Shown here in pieces: positions 54,067 to 63,129 of a stretch of 64,000 nt of DNA. Position 1 is the stretch's first letter. Each line of letters begins with the position of its first letter. The notes under the pieces were generated by a model. It was not told the origin of the DNA and made no database searches. It saw only the letters and a list, made by a program, of their open reading frames with translations. The stretch lies in contig DFIU01000005.1 in assembly GCA_002371465.1 (NCBI GenBank), positions 21,177 to 85,176 of the forward strand. Reading direction: 5' to 3'. Both the position numbers and the translations under genes were made by a program. Origin of the DNA: Lachnospiraceae bacterium UBA3689. Lineage in GTDB: Bacteria > Bacillota > Clostridia > Lachnospirales > Lachnospiraceae.

Positions 54067-55254
54067 TTACGAAAACCAGCCTTTATCCCATATAGCTCTT
54101 GCCATCATCCGACCTCCGCGGGTGTTAGGATGAATCCAATCTCCCAGATGCAGATTCCCTTTTAGAAAGTGAGGAGACTTCTCATCCCGCATCAGGGCAT
54201 CGAAATCGATGATACCGTCCGCCAGGTTCTGTGTCCGGATGCAGGCATTTAGTTCCGCCCGAATCTGTTCCGCTTCCGGCTTCCAGTCAGCATCCGGAAA
54301 ACCAAAGGGAGCAACCGTCGCCAGGTAGATCTTGGCTCCATGGTCGTGTACCTTTTGTATGACTTCCTCCATATCCTTCCAGATCTCCTCTCCGGTCGGA
54401 ACCGCCGCCTCTTTAAAGATAAAACTAGCGGCAACATCATTGACCCCCTCCATAAGGAAGACATAGTCCGGGCAGCCGTCTTGAAATACATCCCGGTCAA
54501 AGCGGTTCTTTCCCGCAATTCCCAGGAATTTTCCATTTCCGGCAAGGGTTGGATCGTTGGGATAATCCCGCGAAAATCGATTGCCGGATATCCCCCGGTT
54601 GATAACGCTGATCTCCCCCGGACGGCTTCGGTAAAGGAGCAAAGTCAGGGGATCTGAAACGTAGGACATATGGGTGATGGAATCTCCAAAGAGAAGCAAA
54701 GTCCTGGGATCCCGGTCAGTCAGAATTTCAATATCTGCTATGCCTGTAAGCGCGTAATTCTGGTTGGGGTCTTCCCCCAAGACCGGAAACAGAGCATTCC
54801 TATCATTTAGGGTCAGATGCTCCTTCCCTATCTGGTCTCCATCTCCTAATTCTGTATACCAGACTTTTCCGGAAGAATTCATGCACACCGCTCTGACCTT
54901 TGTCACTTCTTTGAAATAAAAGGAAATCTCAATGACATCGCCCGGCGCAACCTCCAGATCAACCGGATCACTGTATACCTGCCGTCCTGCCGGGATCCGG
55001 ATCTGTCCCTCACCCCCAAGGGTCAGCGCCCCCGGACCTTTTACCTCTCCTGCAATCTCATCCAGGATACGAACTTCGGCTTTTTCAATGTGCATCTCAT
55101 GGGGGCTGTAGAGATTGCTGAAGCGGACCCGCAGCCCCTTCCCCTGTAAATTGTTTCGGAATATTCCCCGCAGGGTCATATCCTTAAGTGTTCCCAGCAC
55201 ACAGTTGTAATCAATCACTTCATAACTCCAGGTGCGTACCCAATGTGCCTTCAT
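54067..55254 (-). CDS. SGNH/GDSL hydrolase, esterase
   Basis: A 395-residue protein with an N-terminal beta-sandwich-like part (about 1-180), then an SGNH domain with LLFGDSITH and nucleophile Ser192, GRGISGNR-type block near 222 and DWIHPN near 375 supplying the catalytic Asp and His. No signal peptide. GGAAAGGA precedes the ATG at 55254. It follows the lipoprotein gene after a hairpin. A deacetylase of imported sugars is likely. Confidence 0.83.
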   Translation of the reverse strand: MKAHWVRTWSYEVIDYNCVLGTLKDMTLRGIFRNNLQGKGLRVRFSNLYSPHEMHIEKAEVRILDEIAGEVKGPGALTLGGEGQIRIPAGRQVYSDPVDLEVAPGDVIEISFYFKEVTKVRAVCMNSSGKVWYTELGDGDQIGKEHLTLNDRNALFPVLGEDPNQNYALTGIADIEILTDRDPRTLLLFGDSITHMSYVSDPLTLLLYRSRPGEISVINRGISGNRFSRDYPNDPTLAGNGKFLGIAGKNRFDRDVFQDGCPDYVFLMEGVNDVAASFIFKEAAVPTGEEIWKDMEEVIQKVHDHGAKIYLATVAPFGFPDADWKPEAEQIRAELNACIRTQNLADGIIDFDALMRDEKSPHFLKGNLHLGDWIHPNTRGGRMMARAIWDKGWFS

Positions 55255-55272
55255 ACCGTTCCTTTCCGCCAA

Positions 55273-55319
55273 AAGGTCCCTGCAAAACCAACCTATTCGC
55301 TCAGTCTTGCAGGGACCTT
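55273..55319 (-). terminator. Perfect intercistronic hairpin after LplA-type gene
   Basis: A perfect 13-base inverted repeat, AAGGTCCCTGCAA (55273-55285) and TTGCAGGGACCTT (55307-55319), lies between the lipoprotein gene and the esterase genes, followed on the minus strand by TTTT. It should reduce read-through. Confidence 0.8.
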
Positions 55320-55350
55320 CCGGTCATTTATTCATACTGAATGTCATCCA

Positions 55351-56874
55351 TCACTTCTGCTCTGCCATCCAGGCGTCAAGCTGTTCCTGTTTTGCTGCCA
55401 AGATATCATCATATCCCGCATCCTTAAGCGCTTTCTCGAATTCCGGAATGGCAACTTCCGGATCTACCGACCCGCACTGAATGCCCGGGAAATACTGCTG
55501 AAGAACATTGGATACAGCAGTCAGTTGTGTCTGTACTGAAGAGGCATCAAAGGTAAAACCCATAGCCGGAGACATCTTTGCCTTATGGTTCTGCTCATCC
55601 TCCCACTCCAAAGATTCTTTTGAGCCTGAGCCTTCAAGCGGCCACTGGATGAAGAAATTGCCGAGGACGCCGCAGGAGAGCTGGGCTGTATAGGGAACCG
55701 TAGAAGCATCCTGTCCTTCCGGATAAGATACCGTTCCGTCATCGTTCTTGACGTAATCTTCCCCTTCGATCCCATAGAGAATGGTATTGATGACCTCCGG
55801 GTCTGTATAGGTAAGGTTAAGGAACTTGAGTGCCGCATCCGGATGCTTGGATGTTGAGGAAATGCACTGGGTGATGGCATTGATCGAAGTCGTATCAAGA
55901 TAGGACTCGCCCAGAGCAATCGCTCCGACATCATAGCCGGAAGGAGCAGAGAGGGAAGCTGCTGTATCTTCAAGCGGATAGCTGTAAGATGCCACATAAG
56001 CAAAGTAGCTGCCGGAAGACATCAGTTCCGCTGCCGCGCTCGTAGTCGTTGCAGCATCTTTCATGATGAGCCCCTTTTCGTACCAATCCCTGACAAGAGC
56101 TGCATTTTCTTTAAACTGATCGAGGGAGAAGAAGCTCTTTACGGTCATATCATCGCCCTGAATCACGCCGATCGGCTTGGTATAATCTCCGCCCAGAAAG
56201 TCTACGTCGTCACACCACCTGGACATACCGGAATCACCGGTACCGACCGGAGCAAGCGGCGTGATATCAGGACGAGCTTTTTTGACCTGTTCAAAAATGG
56301 CAGTCAGGTCCTTGGGATCTTTAATTGAATTCATGTCAAGTCCGAGTTCTGCCGCCAGATCTTTTCGGTAGATCAGCATGGGCTGAAGGGCAAACGGCTT
56401 GAGGGTCGGAATTCCATAGATCTTGCCATCCTTGGATGTGGTCTTGAGCCATTCATCACCAATCAGCTTTTTCGTCTCCGGAGCATCCTCATCAAGCATG
56501 TCTGTGATATCCAGCGTCATATCATTTGCAATGGATTGAGAAAGGTCCCCCAGTGAGTGGAAAATATCGACCTCACCATTTTGTGCCGCCAGACTTACCT
56601 GCTGAGCATAATCAGCGACGGAAAGCGGCATCAGATGTACTTCTACGCCAATCTTCTTTCTTGAAATCTTGTTGATGGCTTCTTCAACTTTAGACGTGTC
56701 ATCAGGAATTGTATTAAAAGATACAAATGCGTATGTAACCTCTTCATAATCTCCCTTGGACGCACTGCTGTCCGTCTGCTCCTTTGAACCTGCAGCTCCG
56801 CCACCGCCGCAGCCCATCAAGAGCCCTGCCGCCATGATGCCTGACAGCATCAGACTTAATACCTTCTTTTTCAT
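55351..56874 (-). CDS. LplA-type oligosaccharide-binding lipoprotein
   Basis: A 507-residue lipoprotein with lipobox LMGC (Cys about 22) and linker, then a family 1 solute-binding domain with VDIFHSLGDLSQSIANDMTL near 98, and DGKIYGIPTLKPFALQPMLI near 150. GGAGGAGA precedes the ATG. First gene of the operon and controlled by the YesM/YesN-type pair directly upstream. Ligand inferred to be an esterified oligosaccharide. Confidence 0.93.
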   Translation of the reverse strand: MKKKVLSLMLSGIMAAGLLMGCGGGGAAGSKEQTDSSASKGDYEEVTYAFVSFNTIPDDTSKVEEAINKISRKKIGVEVHLMPLSVADYAQQVSLAAQNGEVDIFHSLGDLSQSIANDMTLDITDMLDEDAPETKKLIGDEWLKTTSKDGKIYGIPTLKPFALQPMLIYRKDLAAELGLDMNSIKDPKDLTAIFEQVKKARPDITPLAPVGTGDSGMSRWCDDVDFLGGDYTKPIGVIQGDDMTVKSFFSLDQFKENAALVRDWYEKGLIMKDAATTTSAAAELMSSGSYFAYVASYSYPLEDTAASLSAPSGYDVGAIALGESYLDTTSINAITQCISSTSKHPDAALKFLNLTYTDPEVINTILYGIEGEDYVKNDDGTVSYPEGQDASTVPYTAQLSCGVLGNFFIQWPLEGSGSKESLEWEDEQNHKAKMSPAMGFTFDASSVQTQLTAVSNVLQQYFPGIQCGSVDPEVAIPEFEKALKDAGYDDILAAKQEQLDAWMAEQK

Positions 56875-56979
56875 GATCTCCTCCTTTTTCTTTTTGCGAA
56901 CTCAGGTCACAAGCTTTATGTTGGTTTTTATTATAAGGAGGACCGGCTTTCCCTTCTTTTAAAAAGAAGCCTATCTCTT

Positions 56980-58593
56980 TCAATTATGAGCAAAAATCTC
57001 CGTATGATAATCATTCGGCGTCTTTCCCGTCACCTTCTTAAAGACAGTGGAAAAATATGAAAAATTATCAAATCCTACCTTCTGTGCCACATCACTAATT
57101 CTGATGTTGGGGCGAGCCAGCAGCTCCTTTGCCTTCCCCACCCGATATTCCGCCAGGAACTGTCTGACGCTCATGCCAATTTCCTTTTTAAAGATCTTAG
57201 CCATGTACTCGGGCGTTAAAAAGACGCTCTCTGCAATGGTTGTCCGGGTTATATTTTCCCTATAGTGCCGGCTGATATACAACTTCACTTTATTTGCAAT
57301 CGAATCAGCGTGCTCCACTTCCTCAACATAATTCTGTGTCTTCGTAACCACATAGATCTGCCACCGCATCATATCCATCACAGAATCCGTGGCCTTACGT
57401 TCCATCTGTACGGAGAGAGGATCAAGAAACAGCTGCGTTGCCAGGATCTCCCTGTCATTCAGATAAACATAGAGCGATTGCAGCAGGTCCTGCCTGATCT
57501 CCTGCAAAGCCTCCGTATCGATCATATGCTTTGCCGTGAGGTTCTTTATGCTCAGCTTCAGCAAGTTTAACAGTTCCTTCGTTTTCCGCTCTGCAAGCAG
57601 AGCCCGAATCTGGTCCTGGTCCAGAATGTGTCCGGCTTCACGGGTCATGACAATCTCTTCATCTTCCGTAAAGACACCTCCTCTGGAAGCCACATTGTTC
57701 CGGTCCTGCTCTTCAAGATGCAGGCGGGCAGCAGTAAGTTTCCAAAGAGCATGGAGTCCACTGATATAGCAGGTCAGCTGATTCCGCAAAAAATCTTCGC
57801 CTGCCTCAGTCAACCTTTCGCAGGATGCACGCAACTCCTGTATATTCGCTTCATCGCGCGGCAGGATCACAATCGAATACGCCCTGTCCCTCTGCTGGTA
57901 ATTTACAATTCGATCCGTGCTGAGCCGCTTCTGCAAAATCTCCGCTTCCAGCTTTGCAAGCGCATATTCATAAAGCCCGGTATCCTTGTTCCACGTCTCA
58001 TTGATATTGTCGGTTCTTCCGGAAGATACCAGAACAAAGCGCACGACCTCATCGACATTGATGGATAAATGGCGCCGCCTGATCTCACCTTCGATATTCT
58101 CCCTCTCGGCAAGAATATGGTCTTCAAAAAGGTCCAGCCAGAAGCCGTTCTCCAGAAGGGGACCCGATTTCTCAATCCAGTTCCTGTACTGCTCCGCCTT
58201 CTTAATTTCTTCCTCCCGGTGAATCTTTCCGATAGCGGTAAACAACTCCTGCTCCATCCTGCCGGCATTAAAAGGCTTCACCACATATCCCGAAGCATTG
58301 TAGTGGATCGCCAAAGAGGCATAATCAAACCGCTCATGGCTGGTCAAAAAAATGAACTGTGTCCTATAATGCCGTTCTCTCACCCACTCAAGCAGATCAA
58401 GTCCGCTTTCCTTAGGCATTTCAATATCGCAGACCGCAAGATCAATCTGCTCAGAAAGAAAGAGCTTTTTTGCCTCATCTGCGTTGTAGGCGTGATATAC
58501 TTTGTCGATATCAAACTTATCCCAATTAATAGTTCCCGCAACGACATCTACAGTCGGAATGTCATCATCGATTATGATCGCTTTCAGCGGCAT
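56980..58593 (-). CDS. YesN-type response regulator with AraC output
   Basis: A 537-residue protein: receiver domain (about 1-120) with phosphoacceptor Asp56 in VCDIEMP and Lys in YVVKPF near 107, a long middle region, and a C-terminal AraC double helix-turn-helix (about 435-535) ending NFSYFSTVFKKVTGKTP. It lies 36 bases after its sensor kinase gene. Response to an extracellular sugar sensed by the kinase would switch on the lipoprotein operon downstream. Confidence 0.93.
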   Translation of the reverse strand: MPLKAIIIDDDIPTVDVVAGTINWDKFDIDKVYHAYNADEAKKLFLSEQIDLAVCDIEMPKESGLDLLEWVRERHYRTQFIFLTSHERFDYASLAIHYNASGYVVKPFNAGRMEQELFTAIGKIHREEEIKKAEQYRNWIEKSGPLLENGFWLDLFEDHILAERENIEGEIRRRHLSINVDEVVRFVLVSSGRTDNINETWNKDTGLYEYALAKLEAEILQKRLSTDRIVNYQQRDRAYSIVILPRDEANIQELRASCERLTEAGEDFLRNQLTCYISGLHALWKLTAARLHLEEQDRNNVASRGGVFTEDEEIVMTREAGHILDQDQIRALLAERKTKELLNLLKLSIKNLTAKHMIDTEALQEIRQDLLQSLYVYLNDREILATQLFLDPLSVQMERKATDSVMDMMRWQIYVVTKTQNYVEEVEHADSIANKVKLYISRHYRENITRTTIAESVFLTPEYMAKIFKKEIGMSVRQFLAEYRVGKAKELLARPNIRISDVAQKVGFDNFSYFSTVFKKVTGKTPNDYHTEIFAHN

Positions 58594-58629
58594 GTCCCTC
58601 TCCCTGTCTTAACCAAATCGTCCCTGTTT

Positions 58630-60348
58630 TTATAGTTTCCATATGCTGGACTGCCGCTTCGCCCGTCTTGGAATCCAAAGATCGGTCCGGCTCCCATGGG
58701 GCTCCTTGTTGGAAAATTGAATCAGATCCTCTCTCCGGTACATTAAGCTAAGTGTTTTCTTCAGATTCCAAAGCCCAATTCCGTGTCCGTCCTTTCCCGC
58801 GTGAACGTCGCCCTGCCCCACCTGGTGCAGGAAACTTGCAGGAAATCCATCCCCATCATCCTCAACGGAAATGTGGCACATCTCCTGCCCGTCTTTTAAT
58901 TCTGCCTTTGCATTGATCAAAATGCAGGTCAAATGATCGATGGAGACTGCGTGCTTGTAAATGTTCTCCACCAATGTATGGATGAGCAGCTGGGGGATCT
59001 GATAATCACGGACCACATCTTCAATATCTATGTATTCAAACACCGCGTCGGGATATTGCATGTTCTGCATCCCGATGTATACCCGGACATGGTCGATTTC
59101 TTCCGAAAGCGGAACAGTATGCAGACCGGCTTTAAAGAGATAGCGGACATTTTCCGAGAGCCTTTCAATATACTCCCTGATATCCTGGTTACGGTCCTGG
59201 TAAGTCATACTGTGAATCGTGGTAAGCGCATTCAGAAAAAAATGCGGCCGGATCTGTAGCTGGACATATTTGAGGGTCGCCTCGTCGAACTGGATCCGTT
59301 CCTCATAGGACTTCATTTTCAAATCGACGATGGTGGTGAGCATCTTGTTGAAATCCTGATTGATCTTATAAAATTCTACATTTGGCGCTGTTTCCGGCAA
59401 GCGATGGTCATATTCTCCGCTTTCAATATGGCGCATCGTGTCAAGCAGGAGATTGGTCGGATCAATGATGGACTTCCTGGAAAATCGAATCAGCCAGAGC
59501 GTAACCAGCAGCGTAGCAATTGCAATCAAGATGATAATAGCCTGAAGGGCGTGGGTCCCAGCCGTCATGAACCGAAGCGGTACTCCAACATAGACCCTCA
59601 GATTCTGTACTGCAAGGCTGCCTAAGAGGGCTCTTTTGTTCGCAGTCCAAAAACTTGCCTCCCGGACCGGAAGGTTTCCATCCCACTCTGAGGCAAACTC
59701 ATTTGCCCGGTTCCAATACAGCGGCTTTCCTTTCTCATCCGTAAGCCCAATAAAAATCCCATCGTTGTAGACAAGCTGGTCCATCCAGTACTCGATGGGG
59801 ACAAGCACGGCAAAATCATTTCCAAATTTGCTAAAGCCTCGGATCAGGACCGGAACTCCCTCAAACTGACCCACCTCCCATTCTCCTGTCAGAATATCGC
59901 GTTTTTCATCACTGCCGATCATCTCTCTGATGGATTGCTTCATTTTCTCCGACAATAAATAATCGCTGCGATTCTTAGCGATAAAGGCATCCGCCTTTTC
60001 ATTATACAAAACGATGGATAGAATATTGGTATTCTCGTTGCAGAGATTGCCCATCTCCTTCAGAAGATTTTGTGAGGCAATACTGCGCTTCACCTCATTA
60101 TTGCTGTCCAGATTCTGAAGGTCCGCCGCCCTCTGCAAAATAGCGGTCAGCGCGCCATCATTGACGCTTAATATCTGATCCAGCAGATGGGAATCAATCC
60201 TGGTCATCGAATTCAAATTCTGCTCATTTTCCTTCTGTACAACTTGCAGCATATAAGCGATAAACGTTCCTATGATCAGGACCAGCAGCGCTGCAAAAGC
60301 CGCCAAAGTCATAGATATGGTCCTGGAAAAAGATCTGCGTTTTTTCAT
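58630..60348 (-). CDS. YesM-type sensor histidine kinase
   Basis: A 572-residue kinase with two membrane segments (about 13-35 and 275-297) around an extracellular sensing domain, a HAMP region (about 298-350), the HisKA_7TM-type block with the phosphoacceptor His in IRPHFFLNALTTIHSM near 380, and an ATPase domain with GIGLWNLKK near 530. GGACGAAG lies upstream of the ATG. It pairs with the YesN-type regulator. The AT-rich accessory region starts just upstream. Confidence 0.93.
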   Translation of the reverse strand: MKKRRSFSRTISMTLAAFAALLVLIIGTFIAYMLQVVQKENEQNLNSMTRIDSHLLDQILSVNDGALTAILQRAADLQNLDSNNEVKRSIASQNLLKEMGNLCNENTNILSIVLYNEKADAFIAKNRSDYLLSEKMKQSIREMIGSDEKRDILTGEWEVGQFEGVPVLIRGFSKFGNDFAVLVPIEYWMDQLVYNDGIFIGLTDEKGKPLYWNRANEFASEWDGNLPVREASFWTANKRALLGSLAVQNLRVYVGVPLRFMTAGTHALQAIIILIAIATLLVTLWLIRFSRKSIIDPTNLLLDTMRHIESGEYDHRLPETAPNVEFYKINQDFNKMLTTIVDLKMKSYEERIQFDEATLKYVQLQIRPHFFLNALTTIHSMTYQDRNQDIREYIERLSENVRYLFKAGLHTVPLSEEIDHVRVYIGMQNMQYPDAVFEYIDIEDVVRDYQIPQLLIHTLVENIYKHAVSIDHLTCILINAKAELKDGQEMCHISVEDDGDGFPASFLHQVGQGDVHAGKDGHGIGLWNLKKTLSLMYRREDLIQFSNKEPHGSRTDLWIPRRAKRQSSIWKL

Positions 60349-60416
60349 TTCTTCGTCCTGTTCCTTGCCCCTTTTTAAGCTCTTTATGAGCTACGTTCAA
60401 AGTCTACTTTAATGGA

Positions 60417-60479
60417 TCTTTTTTGTCCAATCCATTGATCTTTCATCCAAAATCAAATAATACTGGACAAAAAAGAGAA
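60417..60479. repeat. 62-bp palindromic repeat, copy 1
   Basis: The ends are perfect 13-base inverted arms (TCTTTTTTGTCCA, 60417-60429, and its complement 60464-60476). A second, diverged copy in the same orientation lies at 61822-61883, about 84 percent identical. Together they flank the toxin-antitoxin and HicB genes. It could be a small non-autonomous insertion, a repeat-type terminator, or the mark of a past recombination. Confidence 0.8.
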
Positions 60480-60609
60480 CCACTGTGGTCAATATAGGAA
60501 TAAGCATTTGCCTCAACCACATCCCTATCCCATGGTTTTGGCTGTAGACTCCGCCAGCAAAGAGCTTGCAAGGGGCTTGTATCCATCTGATATGATGACT
60601 GTGTATTGC

Positions 60610-60622
60610 TATTCGGCGAATA
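60610..60622. promoter_or_regulatory. Palindrome ahead of the antitoxin gene
   Basis: TATTCG and CGAATA arms flank a single G, perfect over 13 bases, about 40 bases ahead of the antitoxin start. Position suits an autoregulatory operator for a RelB/DinJ-type antitoxin. Inferred. Confidence 0.45.
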
Positions 60623-60659
60623 ATTCTGCATCCTATCATTAGAAATGGAGGTATATGAA

Positions 60660-60932
60660 GTGGCTACCACAAATTTGAATATATGGACAGATAAGGACGT
60701 TAAAGAACAGGCGGATCAGATTTTTTCCGAACTGGGGCTGAATATGACCACTGCTATCAACATATTTCTCAGAACAACAATCCGTAAAAATGAAATTCCT
60801 TTCCCACTGAAGCTTGACACGCCAAATGAGGTAACGGCATCTGCCATTGAGGAAGGCAGACGCATCGCTTCTGACCGCAGTGTAAAGGGCTATGCCAATA
60901 TGGATGATCTTAGGACGGCGCTGGAGGCATGA
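60660..60932 (+). CDS. RelB/DinJ family antitoxin
   Basis: A 90-residue antitoxin with the ribbon-helix-helix start (TTNLNIWTDKDVKEQADQIF, then SELGLNMTTAINIFLRTTIR) and an acidic, toxin-wrapping C-terminus with KLDTPNEVTASAIEEGRRIA and a TALEA end. The GTG at 60660 with GGAGGT seven bases ahead is preferred to the upstream ATG, which overlaps that site. It overlaps the next gene by four bases (ATGA). The antitoxin looks complete; its toxin does not. Confidence 0.88.
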   Translation: MATTNLNIWTDKDVKEQADQIFSELGLNMTTAINIFLRTTIRKNEIPFPLKLDTPNEVTASAIEEGRRIASDRSVKGYANMDDLRTALEA

Positions 60933-61171
60933 AGTACGAGGTCAAATTCACAAATCAGTTTAAGAAAGACCTGAAGCTGGCGAAGAAGCAAAGCAGGAAT
61001 CTGGATAAGTTGTTTGATGCTGTAAATATTCTTGCGGATGGCGGTGTGCTGGATGCCATGTCTGATGCCGAACCCAATGCAAACCTTATACACAGCTATG
61101 AGCAGTCGCTCCATGGCGAAGGTCGTCCGTTCACTGAGGTTTTCGATAAACTCGAAAAGAACTTCAAATAA
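60929..61171 (+). CDS. YafQ-type toxin, truncated and fused to unrelated C-terminus
   Basis: An 80-residue protein. Residues 1-40 (MKYEVKFTNQFKKDLKLAKK, then QSRNLDKLFDAVNILADG) match the start of YafQ-type mRNA interferases. The rest (DAMSDAEPNANLIHSYEQ, then SLHGEGRPFTEVFDKLEKNF) does not: the His, Asp-Trp and C-terminal His-Phe needed for RNA cleavage are missing. The new tail looks more like the end of a RelB- or ParD-type antitoxin. The simplest reading is a deletion joining two small TA genes, leaving an inactive product. Confidence 0.75.
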   Translation: MKYEVKFTNQFKKDLKLAKKQSRNLDKLFDAVNILADGGVLDAMSDAEPNANLIHSYEQSLHGEGRPFTEVFDKLEKNFK

Positions 61172-61195
61172 TTACATCTCCATGTCGGATCATAT

Positions 61196-61510
61196 TTACG
61201 ACTCCTTCACACTTTCCATTTCATCGAGACTTCTTCGATATGCGTCAAAATCAATATCAACCAGCGTCACAAGCCCCGGACCGTCTTTAGCAAATGTTCC
61301 TTCCCCCACATCGATCTCACTTAGATCCGATGCGGGGGAAATTTCCCTGCCCATATCCTGTAAGGTAATCCCGTGCAAACCGATAGCATCCCTTGCCATA
61401 TAAATGGCATCGTATAGATCGTGTCCTTCCGTGAGAATGTCAAGGTCGGGGACCTCTACCAGATAGTCTCCATCCGCCTGTGTTAAAATCACCGGATAAA
61501 CCGCTTTCAT
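61196..61510 (-). CDS. HicB family antitoxin-like protein
   Basis: A 104-residue protein with the HicB-type partial RNase H fold (KAVYPVILTQADGDYLVEVP, then DLDILTEGHDLYDAIYMARD). There is no C-terminal helix-turn-helix; the C-terminus is acidic. The start at 61510 overlaps the stop of a 48-codon gene upstream. No HicA gene lies beside it, so it may act alone or with the small protein. It is convergent with the YafQ-like gene. Confidence 0.82.
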   Translation of the reverse strand: MKAVYPVILTQADGDYLVEVPDLDILTEGHDLYDAIYMARDAIGLHGITLQDMGREISPASDLSEIDVGEGTFAKDGPGLVTLVDIDFDAYRRSLDEMESVKES

Positions 61511-61653
61511 AGTTCTTCCCTGCCTTCTGTTATAACAGGGCTTTCGGCAATATAGCAGATACACTCATTGATTTCCTGGGGGCTCATGCCCTTTGCCGTA
61601 AGCCAATCGATCAGTCTATCCACCTCTTTGATATTCATGGTTTCGTTATCCAT
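61507..61653 (-). CDS. Small protein encoded upstream of HicB
   Basis: A 48-codon gene starting MDNETMNIKEVDRLIDWL, with TAKGMSPQEINECICYIAES near the middle. It looks helical and soluble. AGAGGAGG lies eight bases ahead of the ATG, and its stop overlaps the HicB start (CTATGA), so it is translationally coupled. It is not HicA: the double-stranded-RNA-binding fold and catalytic His are absent. It takes the place where the toxin gene would be. Function unknown. Confidence 0.75.
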   Translation of the reverse strand: MDNETMNIKEVDRLIDWLTAKGMSPQEINECICYIAESPVITEGREEL

Positions 61654-61821
61654 CGTTTTCCTCCTCTTCTTTTACAAACTCCCATTTGTCTTAGCCTCCC
61701 TTCTCCTTGAACCGAAATTCCACCCTGAATGGAGTTTTGGACTTATACTGCCCAATTAGTATCCAGGTTAGAGTTCATTCCGACTATCCTTAAAGGAAGG
61801 GCATATTTTATTGCTCTATAC

Positions 61822-61883
61822 TCTTTTTTGTCCAATCCGTTGGTCTTTCGTCCAGAATCAAATATAATGGGACGAAAAGAGAA
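61822..61883. repeat. 62-bp palindromic repeat, copy 2
   Basis: Same element as at 60417-60479, same orientation, about 84 percent identical, with several A-to-G changes and degraded terminal arms. Confidence 0.75.
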
Positions 61884-61932
61884 GTATTGTATTTTCTCAC
61901 ACGGCAATCGGTATTTTTCTAAATTCCGGGAA

Positions 61933-62928
61933 TTATTTTTCCTTCGTAACCACCTGCTTTGCGACTGCCTGAAAAACAGCATAGATGGCGGCAAAAGAAA
62001 CTCCGGCGACCGGCCATATAATCCAGGACCCTTCCCAATTTGAAGTAACAAAACTGTAGGCAAGATAGATCGCAGTGATCACGCTCCAATATACTCCGGG
62101 AAACCATCCGATCCTTTTATCTACCGTCTTGTTTACTGGTGAGAATTCGTCCTCCTGTAAAAGCTTCTGAAAACTTTCGTTAATCGTTCCGCTCTTTACA
62201 AAAAAGTTTACGGCAACCCCCACGAGAAACAGGAGCAGGCAAACGGAAAGTGCACTATACAGATCATTGTCCAAGAGCCCGGAAACGACCACAGGAATTA
62301 CCCCCACGATAATCAGGGCGACACCGATCCCTGTCATAAGATGCCTCGTTTCGTTATAGCCATCCTGCCTGCGCCTGACCAGGGCCTCAACCCCATATTG
62401 AAGCGAAATCTGTTCCTTTTCCAAGTATTCATAGGCCTTTGTTTTTCCTTCGATCATCACAAATACAAATACGGCAGCTGCCACCATAATCAGAAGAACC
62501 GCAAGTCCGCCCCCCACAGCAACCGTCTCTGTAACATGGAGCAACTGCTTCTCTGAAAATCCAGCAAGCAGGATCAGGAGAATTGGAGACCAGATACACA
62601 GGGTCACCCCTGCTGCCATCCTACCGGAGATCGACTTCATCAGATCCATAAATGTTGTCGCTTCTTCCATAGAGACGGATTTACCTGTGCAGGCATCTTC
62701 GATTGAAGTATCTGAGACTACATCATCACTCATATCATCACGAAGCAAGTAGTCCGTACTCACCCCAAATAACTGACTCATCCGGACGATCTTAGATACA
62801 TCCGGTATGGATGAAGTCGCTTCCCATTTCGATACAGCTTGTCTGGTGACACCAAGTTGATGCGCCAGTTCCTCCTGAGACAATCCAGCACGTTTCCTCA
62901 GGCTCATAATTTTCTCTGCTAATGTCAT
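61933..62928 (-). CDS. XRE regulator with membrane domain
   Basis: A 331-residue protein with an N-terminal Cro/XRE helix-turn-helix (residues 5-65: LAEKIMSLRKRAGLSQEELA, then the recognition helix TRQAVSKWE) and about five hydrophobic segments (about 105-330). GGAGGG followed by six bases supports the ATG at 62928. Such membrane-linked regulators are common in Clostridia; targets are unknown. It may respond to an envelope signal. It is not obviously linked to the genes around it. Confidence 0.87.
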   Translation of the reverse strand: MTLAEKIMSLRKRAGLSQEELAHQLGVTRQAVSKWEATSSIPDVSKIVRMSQLFGVSTDYLLRDDMSDDVVSDTSIEDACTGKSVSMEEATTFMDLMKSISGRMAAGVTLCIWSPILLILLAGFSEKQLLHVTETVAVGGGLAVLLIMVAAAVFVFVMIEGKTKAYEYLEKEQISLQYGVEALVRRRQDGYNETRHLMTGIGVALIIVGVIPVVVSGLLDNDLYSALSVCLLLFLVGVAVNFFVKSGTINESFQKLLQEDEFSPVNKTVDKRIGWFPGVYWSVITAIYLAYSFVTSNWEGSWIIWPVAGVSFAAIYAVFQAVAKQVVTKEK

Positions 62929-63129
62929 GTGCATCCCTCCATCATTTTGTTTGAACCAGACTTAGAACTTGGTAACAGGCGCCATCTGGCGTGTTTTGAT
63001 GATCTCAGGATACAATCCTGCCCGGTTGCCCTCCACCAACTACCCTTGGAAATCTGTCAACTAACGGTTGCATATACCGTAAGCGACCTGATTTTTTCTA
63101 CAGATATCAATCTTTCCCACTCCTCACCG

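Larger units (their letters stand above)
60349..60659. other. 311-bp region with repeat copy 1 and a palindrome
   Basis: No gene is seen. It holds the first copy of a 62-base repeat (60417-60479) and a 13-base palindrome (60610-60622) ahead of the antitoxin gene. A TATGAT box near 60592 may be its -10. Confidence 0.5.

Noticed and set aside
62935..63129. Region between the XRE gene and the AAA gene as a small gene or repeat array
   Set aside because: No open frame with a ribosome site and no repeated units are visible.
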